Shown here piece after piece: positions 23,901 to 28,120 of a DNA stretch of 28,120 nt (position 1 is its first letter; each line of letters begins with the position of its first letter). This stretch comes from UBA1731 sp964567665 (lineage in GTDB: Bacteria > Verrucomicrobiota > Kiritimatiellia > RFP12 > UBA1067), in NCBI GenBank assembly GCA_964567665.1, contig CAZMNN010000031.1:1-28120 (forward strand), in the 5' to 3' direction. The notes under the pieces were generated by a model. It ran no database searches, had not been told where the DNA came from, and saw nothing but the letters and a program-made list of their open reading frames with translations. Made by a program: the position numbers and the translations under genes.

Positions 23901-26900
23901 CGGTTCGTTGTCGATCAGCCACTCCTCGTAATGATCGTCGGTGTTGAGGAACATGATGCCGTTTCCCTGGACGATGAGTTCGCCGATACATTCTCGCCCT
24001 ACGGAAAGTCCGTCGTTTGTAAAATCGTAGTATGCATAGTCGATTCCGTCAAGTTCATCGACGTACTCCGCCTCGACCGCCGTCCAGCCGTTCGTCGTCG
24101 AAACCCATTCCACCCCGGACGTCGTGGTTTGCGTGTAGCCCGCCTCCTCGCCGTCGGGAATGCCGTCGCCATCCGTGTCGGGTTTGCGGGGATCGATGCC
24201 AAGCCCATATTCCTCAAGGTTCGTCAGCCCATCGCCGTCGGGGTCGCCGGACGCTCCGGAGATGCCGGCGCTTGAGGTCGCATCGAGGTTGTGTCCGACC
24301 TCCCATCCGTCCGGCAGTCCGTCTCCGTCCGAATCTGCGTTCGTCGCAGATGTGTCTCCTCGGCGTTCCGCATGATCGCTCAACCCGTCGCCGTCCGTGT
24401 CGGCCTTGACCGGAGATGTGCCGTATTCGACCTCAACGTCGTCGGACAGTCCGTCGCCGTCGGTGTCGTCCTTCGTCGGATCCGTCCCCAACTGCCATTC
24501 GCGCAGATTCGTAAGCCCGTCCGAATCGGCGTGGTGCGAGGCGTCGTTCATGCGCGGATTGAGTCCGTATTTCACCTCCCAGCCGTCCGGCATTCCGTCA
24601 TTGTCGCTGTCCGCATCAAGCGGATCGGTCTCTGCGGCGATCTCGTCACCGTCCGGCAGTCCGTCCCTGTCACAATCGGAATTCCAGGGGCTTGTCCCCG
24701 CGCCAAACTCGGCGCCGTCCATCAATCCGTCACCGTCCGTGTCGGCGCGGCGTGGATCCGTGCCTGTGCCAAGACGGCAACCGAGCGAAAGCGGCACCGA
24801 AAAGTCAGAGACGTCCCCGTAGGCGTAGACCAGACGCTGACACCGCGCATGGTTGCGGAAATCGAAACGCCCCCGGTTGATCACACCCAGCGTCGGCGTC
24901 GCGTAGAGGTACTCGTTTGTGACGAACTTGTGGTAGTTGACGCGAATCGGGAAGTTCGTGTCGCCGCCCAGGACGACCTGGAACGTCATGCAGGAATTGG
25001 TGCCGCTGGTGTTGTAGACGCCCACGTTCTCGTACTGGACGACAGTGCAGCCGTTCGACGGGCATCCGGCGAGGAGAACCTTCGAAGCGAGATGCGGTCG
25101 CAGGACGAGATCGTCCCAGAAGCCGGCGACAATCACGTCGTCCGCCTCCGGCGCGATGTCGGCAGGGTTTGGATTCCAGCCGGAGGAACTGTCGAGGGTG
25201 GGAACGCCGTTCGTCGGCACGAGATGGATGCGTCCATTCAGATCGACAACAGCGCGGTCGTAGACTTTCCCGCCAATGGACACAGGTGCGCAGAGGTTCG
25301 TCGTGACGAGTCCGTAATGAACGGCGTTCCCGTCCGGACACTCCATGAGAACCGTTCCGCCAGAGATGTCCAGCCATTCCGCCGGGCGCACGGCAAGACA
25401 GTCCGTCTCGTCCCAGTCCGCGATCCCGTCGCCATCCGTGTCGGCGGACGCAGGATCCGTTCCAAGCGACGCCTCTTCCGGGTAGGTCAGCCCGTCGCCG
25501 TCAGTGTCCACGAGAACCGGCGACGAGCCGGCGTTCAGCTCCTTTCCGTCCATCAGCCCGTCGCCGTCTGTGTCCATGACAAGCGGATTGGAACCGGCCG
25601 CGACTTCCTCGCCGTCCGTCGCGCCGTCGCCATCAGTGTCCTTCAGGAGTGGATTCGTGCCGGCCGTCACCTCCGCCGAATCGGAAAGCCCATCGCCGTC
25701 CGTGTCGGCGAGAACCGGCGATGTCCCGGCCGTCACCTCTGCCGCATCCCCAAGGCCGTCCCCATCTGAATCGACAACGAGTGGATTGCTTCCGTACACC
25801 TCCACCTCAAGGCCGTCGCCGAGTCCATCGCCATCCGTGTCCACGACGAACGGGTTCGTGCCGAGCGAGACCTCTTCGCCGTCAGAAAGCCCGTCTGCGT
25901 CCGAATCCGGGTCGATGGGGTTCGTCCCCCTGCACACCTCGTCATGGTCGTCAAGTCCGTCACCGTCCGTATCCACCAGCTCCGGGTCAGTGCCGTGCAG
26001 CATCTCCTCGGCATCGTTCAGTCCGTCGCCGTCCGTGTCGACAGGGTTCTCGACGCGGAAGTCGAATACGGACACGACACCCGGCGGCGGCGCGACGGTC
26101 ACGCGGCAGTCGCCACAGAACGCCCCTGCGAGAACATTCGTCGCGAGTTCGCCCGCCGCGACCGACCTGAGATCATAGGCGAAGCGGAAGCGTCCTCCGG
26201 GCGTCAGCTCGACCTGAAAAGAGATCTGCTTCTCCGGCGAGCGGTCAAGCAAGACCTTCTGCCAGGTCAGGAGCAGAGTGTTGGAGGGTGTCGACGCCGA
26301 CCAGAAGCGGCTCTCCGCCCCCTCCGTACGGCTCCAGTTGCACACAGGCACAATCCCCAGGCAGGTACGCAAGGGTGCCAGCAGTCCGCCGTCCGCCGGG
26401 ACGGCGCGGCATGGGTCGAACACATCGCGCAAGGCCCGCTCGTTCGCATTGGTCGCCGCCGTGATATCCGGGTGGAGGATTGCCGCACCGGTGGAGGAGA
26501 CCGTAATGCGGCGGACAGCCGACGTGCCGAACGGGAACGCCCATGTGAGGTCGTTCGTGACCGTGAACCAGTCACGAGCCGCCCCGCGCCGAAGCCACTT
26601 CCCGCACACGACGGCGTTCGGCGGCGGCGAGAAGTCAAGTACGGCGTTCGTCACAATGGATTCGACCGCGAATTCGCCGACGGCGACGGGCGTCTCGTCT
26701 GGCGTTGCCACGCCGTCATCGTCACGCACTTGTCCGACCGACATTGTTCCGTCGCCGGGGCAACGCAACTGCTCCGAACCGGAGTTGAGACCGCCCTCTT
26801 GCGGCGAAGGCGGGTTCAAGCTTGGCTTTGCCCCCGCCCAGGCGACGAGCGCGGCGACTGCGACTGACGCAAGGACGCCGTGCAGGCTCTTGAGCATCCC

Positions 26901-27041
26901 GCGAAGGCGCCTGAAAAGGCAGATGCCGTGCTCATGCAGCCAAATTGCGCCAAACGCCCACAACGCAACCGGCAGAGCACAAAGGCACACCGTCTGGACG
27001 ATCCGCCCGAATGATCCATGAAGCGATGCGATGTCGATCAC
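20961..27041 (-). CDS. Giant exported TSP3-repeat protein with C-terminal alpha/beta hydrolase
   Basis: The 2026-aa protein begins with two hydrophobic segments (about 14-36 and 50-70). Beta-rich domains then alternate with calcium-binding thrombospondin type 3 repeats (D-x-D-x-D-G-x-x-D-x-x-E). I count about ten repeats near 332-548, nine near 764-970 and four near 1177-1284. The spacer domains share an 'F-F-G...v.v...G.i' beta pattern and probably form lectin- or NIDO-like sandwiches. From about 1660 there is a serine hydrolase: VFVHGYN, nucleophile elbow AHSLGN (Ser1756), acid Asp1847 in YSPSDEV, and His1881 in NGLHIEN. A conserved tail ends the protein (IPAESFATG, WKHSDIKNAAY). The GTG start at 27041 has GAGGTGA close upstream; an ATG at 26897 would give a plain signal peptide and is the alternative. 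It is most likely a surface-exposed esterase, lipase or acyl-transferring enzyme; the substrate is unknown. Confidence 0.85.
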   Translation of the reverse strand: MIDIASLHGSFGRIVQTVCLCALPVALWAFGAIWLHEHGICLFRRLRGMLKSLHGVLASVAVAALVAWAGAKPSLNPPSPQEGGLNSGSEQLRCPGDGTMSVGQVRDDDGVATPDETPVAVGEFAVESIVTNAVLDFSPPPNAVVCGKWLRRGAARDWFTVTNDLTWAFPFGTSAVRRITVSSTGAAILHPDITAATNANERALRDVFDPCRAVPADGGLLAPLRTCLGIVPVCNWSRTEGAESRFWSASTPSNTLLLTWQKVLLDRSPEKQISFQVELTPGGRFRFAYDLRSVAAGELATNVLAGAFCGDCRVTVAPPPGVVSVFDFRVENPVDTDGDGLNDAEEMLHGTDPELVDTDGDGLDDHDEVCRGTNPIDPDSDADGLSDGEEVSLGTNPFVVDTDGDGLGDGLEVEVYGSNPLVVDSDGDGLGDAAEVTAGTSPVLADTDGDGLSDSAEVTAGTNPLLKDTDGDGATDGEEVAAGSNPLVMDTDGDGLMDGKELNAGSSPVLVDTDGDGLTYPEEASLGTDPASADTDGDGIADWDETDCLAVRPAEWLDISGGTVLMECPDGNAVHYGLVTTNLCAPVSIGGKVYDRAVVDLNGRIHLVPTNGVPTLDSSSGWNPNPADIAPEADDVIVAGFWDDLVLRPHLASKVLLAGCPSNGCTVVQYENVGVYNTSGTNSCMTFQVVLGGDTNFPIRVNYHKFVTNEYLYATPTLGVINRGRFDFRNHARCQRLVYAYGDVSDFSVPLSLGCRLGTGTDPRRADTDGDGLMDGAEFGAGTSPWNSDCDRDGLPDGDEIAAETDPLDADSDNDGMPDGWEVKYGLNPRMNDASHHADSDGLTNLREWQLGTDPTKDDTDGDGLSDDVEVEYGTSPVKADTDGDGLSDHAERRGDTSATNADSDGDGLPDGWEVGHNLDATSSAGISGASGDPDGDGLTNLEEYGLGIDPRKPDTDGDGIPDGEEAGYTQTTTSGVEWVSTTNGWTAVEAEYVDELDGIDYAYYDFTNDGLSVGRECIGELIVQGNGIMFLNTDDHYEEWLIDNEPSPLASYRQSNAALLLAPCWVSPGLSNAVSAVSVLCRTNGVETFVAVQYDGLKLLDSGTNTLSVQTVLAFTNGVFRSSVFSYRDVFVDSPSAVSVSAGVQNRVIKSNSGFNFQPVVVNQQHGILRMAGTGTDPAKADSDGDGLTDEEERRIGTNPFQPDTDGDGMNDGWEHSYSFNPNVDNATDADPTNDCDFDRDNDGLTNGEECEWGTDPRSDDTDGDGVADRDEIESGSDPTDPKDGGIPASRVPVSFTFGDPSGSHSEKYRLVLEPVPESGAGATPPTKSWLNENYGECETKTAMLSKGWTYEISLHHAGTNIEDGSPDYDYMLSWSVPSCCGCVTNDPAGLICEDHTSDSFAGEGKVARILVLDGGIWADYDRVDEIGNSDKSKAYRGKSLRHWYNDDDDEGPTNETPLGDVPAANSTPDCANGHVDGRCDILDFTPVWIDMGAALNKIAQQLGKSCTLTLAQEDGAVNLVWTSLTKATVANFLKTSVGGCGSSLMANLQAADTVHLTEEELELPESFVNMMKGDRNKGVILIEGRSPDGDSSAMSVSPLVLRIYERPYASDSTPLCELRLPLSLSSVEKMYRWLDLRHVLGVADYISSRLGIPSNLPDSECDGKNCVFVHGYNVGKEEARGWASEMFKRLRQSGSQSMFTAVDWYGDHSQFDMPFYDKVSPDYYRNVEHAFRSAPALASQCATLPGAKVMLAHSLGNMLVSSAAVDHGLAYVKYCMINAAVPMEAYYDEAYAPQMIDRAWTSVDGVLWASRWGEQFGEGDFRRMLSWKGRFAGIQNAVNFYSPSDEVLENPSTLGLGGAWAKQELFKGVSVWKVINGLHIENVNVACEGGWGINPYFAFRPDCYLPLKGFIGLRFAGYTNSAVRPLFTPFADSSLHRNGFDGRVDDILRARMLGDAIPAESFATGANPIDDRARVANYDMEAHWRNGGPRLLNDDWKHSDIKNAAYYYTYSIFERIIKESDSEE
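21133..21191 (-). repeat. 59-base near-identical repeat (copy 2 of 2)
   Basis: This is the partner of 18511-18569, within the 3' end of the giant gene. Only two mismatches separate the copies. Confidence 0.85.
23190..23510 (-). repeat. TSP3 repeat block 3 (about four repeats)
   Basis: DNA encoding repeats of the ADSDGDGLTDEEE type in the giant gene. One unit carries a longer insert (NPNVDNATDADPTND). Confidence 0.8.
24130..24750 (-). repeat. TSP3 repeat block 2 (about nine repeats)
   Basis: Repeats are mostly 22 residues, with longer units that contain DGWEV-type spacers (MPDGWEVKYGLNP, LPDGWEVGHNLDA). These are more diverged than block 1. Confidence 0.8.
25396..26045 (-). repeat. TSP3 repeat block 1 (about ten repeats)
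   Basis: Regular 66-base units encode 22-residue repeats such as VDTDGDGLSDGEEVTAGTNP variants. The regularity at DNA level suggests expansion by unequal recombination. Confidence 0.85.
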
Positions 27042-27044
27042 ATG

Positions 27045-27629
27045 TCACCTCAAGCGGAAGGAGAAGCCGGACGGGGTTGTCTTCGCCGAGAACCGCTCGC
27101 CGGTGCGCACGTTCTCGCCGCGCCCGACGAGACGCACCATGTTCCACTTCGGCGAATGGAGCCATGCCGGCCTTGCGGCAGCGAAATCGGGAAAGACGGC
27201 CGAATTGTCGACGGTGCAGACGACATTGACAATCCGTCCGCTTGGGCGCATCCCGCAGACGCAGGAGAAGACGTGCGCACCGTCTGCCGCCGCCTCTGCG
27301 ACCCGTTCGCCGGTCGCATTGTTGACGATGAACAGCTCTCCGCAATCCCATCCAGCCAGCACATCCATTTCGCCGTCAGACAATTCGCCGTCCCCGTCCG
27401 CATCCGTCCCAAAGGCCATCTCGACGTTGTTGTACGATGTGCCAGCAAACTCAAGGTCGAAACGGAACTCGCGCAGCCCTCGCTCCCACGCCGTGAACGG
27501 AACGTTCGTCACCGTCTCCGTGTCGGCAAACTCTACTGGAGGCAGCACAGGGCGAACCGCAGGGAGGGCATACGCCGACCACGCAGTTGCCAATGCGGCA
27601 AAAGCCATTCCAGACGGTGGAAATCTCAT
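27045..27629 (-). CDS. Small exported protein with EF-hand-like acidic loop
   Basis: The 194-aa protein has a signal peptide (MRFPPSGMAFAALATAWSAYA). It carries a beta-rich body with an acidic DADGDGELSDGE loop (about residue 75) that looks like a dockerin/EF-hand calcium site, followed by WDCGELFIV and several further strands. It lies three bases before the GTG of the giant gene, whose ribosome binding site falls in its last codons, so the two are translated together. I do not recognise the family; a shared calcium theme and co-expression suggest that it works alongside the giant protein. The ATG at 27629 has no Shine-Dalgarno sequence but lies right where transcription from the TACAAT element should begin. 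A TTG at 27659 is the only alternative upstream and is less likely. Confidence 0.65.
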   Translation of the reverse strand: MRFPPSGMAFAALATAWSAYALPAVRPVLPPVEFADTETVTNVPFTAWERGLREFRFDLEFAGTSYNNVEMAFGTDADGDGELSDGEMDVLAGWDCGELFIVNNATGERVAEAAADGAHVFSCVCGMRPSGRIVNVVCTVDNSAVFPDFAAARPAWLHSPKWNMVRLVGRGENVRTGERFSAKTTPSGFSFRLR

Positions 27630-27636
27630 ATGCCGT

Positions 27637-27642
27637 ATTGTA
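27637..27642 (-). promoter_or_regulatory. Candidate -10 element for the giant-protein operon
   Basis: TACAAT on the minus strand, with transcription predicted near 27630, one base before the ATG at 27629. No convincing -35 hexamer is seen 16-18 bases upstream. It lies downstream of the terminator hairpin, as expected for a new transcription unit. Confidence 0.35.
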
Positions 27643-27702
27643 GCACATCTCGGCCTCAACGTTGGCGCGTCGCCCGCTGCACCTTTGCACTGTCACTTGA
27701 CA

Positions 27703-27735
27703 AAGTAGATGCGACTGCCATGGTCGCATCTACTT
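27703..27735 (-). terminator. Hairpin terminator of the upstream gene
   Basis: A perfect 13-base-pair stem (arms 27703-27715 and 27723-27735) with a seven-base loop lies 37 bases after the stop codon at 27772. On the minus strand it is followed by TTTGTC, a weak T run. It separates the gene at the right edge from the giant-protein operon. The stem is symmetric and could also act in the other direction. Confidence 0.65.
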
Positions 27736-27771
27736 GTTTCGAAGGTGGCAAATAGGATTGTGGTGGGTGTC

Positions 27772-28120
27772 CTACTTGCTCACGCGGATCGTGTAGAATC
27801 CGCTCGCGCCGCCCTTCACGGTGATGGTTGGCGTCCACGGCTGGCCGTCGCCGACCTTCGTCGTGCCGTCCCTCATCGCGTCGAGCGTCGCGCCCTCGCG
27901 GAGCGTGTAGACCAGCCCCTTCTTCGTCGGCGCGGTCGTCAGCGACGGGCTGGACGGATTGCCCAGTTCCACCGTCGCGCCCTTGGACGAGTCGAGCGCT
28001 TCCTTGACGATGTCCGCCTTGACCGTCGCGGACGCAAGATTGACCACGCCGCCGACCGCCGCCGGGATGTCGAGGAACGACGTGATGTCGTGTCCATGGC
28101 TCATGACCCTGACGGCCGCG
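27772..28120 (-). CDS. C-terminal end of an exported or surface protein (partial)
   Basis: The reading frame is open through the right edge of the window, so only the last 115 residues are seen. An internal ATG at 28104 has no ribosome binding site and is probably not the start. The visible part has a segment rich in small residues (LDIPAAVGGVVNLASATVKA). It then has a short beta-rich module (GLVYTLREGATLDAMRDG, then GDGQPWTPTITVKGG) and ends in SGFYTIRVSK. The ending looks like the last strands of a beta-sandwich in a large secreted protein. No family is recognised. It is followed by a clear hairpin terminator. Confidence 0.6.
   Translation of the reverse strand, partial: AAVRVMSHGHDITSFLDIPAAVGGVVNLASATVKADIVKEALDSSKGATVELGNPSSPSLTTAPTKKGLVYTLREGATLDAMRDGTTKVGDGQPWTPTITVKGGASGFYTIRVSK

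Noticed and set aside
24291..25769. Long plus-strand frame (492 codons) opposite the giant gene
   Set aside because: It is the antisense reading of the TSP3 repeats; Arg/Val/His-rich repetitive product without a start signal. The minus strand encodes clear TSP3 motifs here.
25396..26045. Regular 66-base repeats that could suggest a CRISPR array
   Set aside because: The units are in frame and encode TSP3 repeats. There are no unique spacers between constant palindromic repeats and no cas genes.
1..28120. tRNA, rRNA, insertion sequence or phage genes
   Set aside because: None recognised on either strand: no cloverleaf with a conserved T-arm, no transposase or integrase motifs.

Overview
All supportable genes lie on the minus strand, so transcription runs from the right end of the window to the left. 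The gene content points to a Gram-negative, anaerobic bacterium. LpxD makes lipid A, a PpiD-like foldase and lipoproteins serve a periplasm, isoprenoids come from Dxs, and an indolepyruvate:ferredoxin oxidoreductase subunit indicates ferredoxin-based anaerobic metabolism. GC content looks moderately high. Giant exported proteins with thrombospondin type 3 (TSP3) repeats and the overall mix suggest the PVC group, most likely a Kiritimatiellota/Verrucomicrobiota lineage. That placement is inference, because no rRNA gene is present.

Right third (about 17.3-28.1 kb) is an accessory, exported-protein region. It holds the C-terminal end of a protein that continues past the window, a hairpin terminator, a 194-aa exported protein, and a 2026-aa giant protein. 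The giant has two N-terminal hydrophobic segments, beta-rich domains alternating with about 23 TSP3 calcium-binding repeats, and a C-terminal serine alpha/beta hydrolase. Behind it come three related exported-type proteins. Each is preceded by a copy of the giant protein's C-terminal tail: the giant itself, a tail fused in frame, and a free-standing 77-aa tail. The genes overlap by a few bases or are almost contiguous. This repeated 'tail + exported partner' layout resembles displaced effector/partner cassettes and is the most unusual thing in the window.

Middle (about 10.1-17.3 kb) is a compact housekeeping and envelope operon: scpA, scpB (with an extremely acidic tail), a TPR/LysM lipoprotein, an 82-aa tail-anchored protein, a coiled-coil/LysM exported protein, hemB, lpxD and a DegT-type sugar aminotransferase. 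It joins chromosome condensation factors, peptidoglycan-binding proteins, tetrapyrrole synthesis and lipid A synthesis.

Left third (about 0.4-9.9 kb) starts at a recognisable promoter and encodes a FecR-like exported protein, a PpiD/SurA-like membrane foldase, dUTPase, an exported zinc-dependent phospholipase C/S1-P1 nuclease-fold protein with an extra C-terminal domain, then iorA, uppS and dxs. The last two supply precursors for undecaprenyl phosphate and so serve the cell wall. Positions 1-371 contain no gene but carry a promoter-like sequence reading out of the window to the left.
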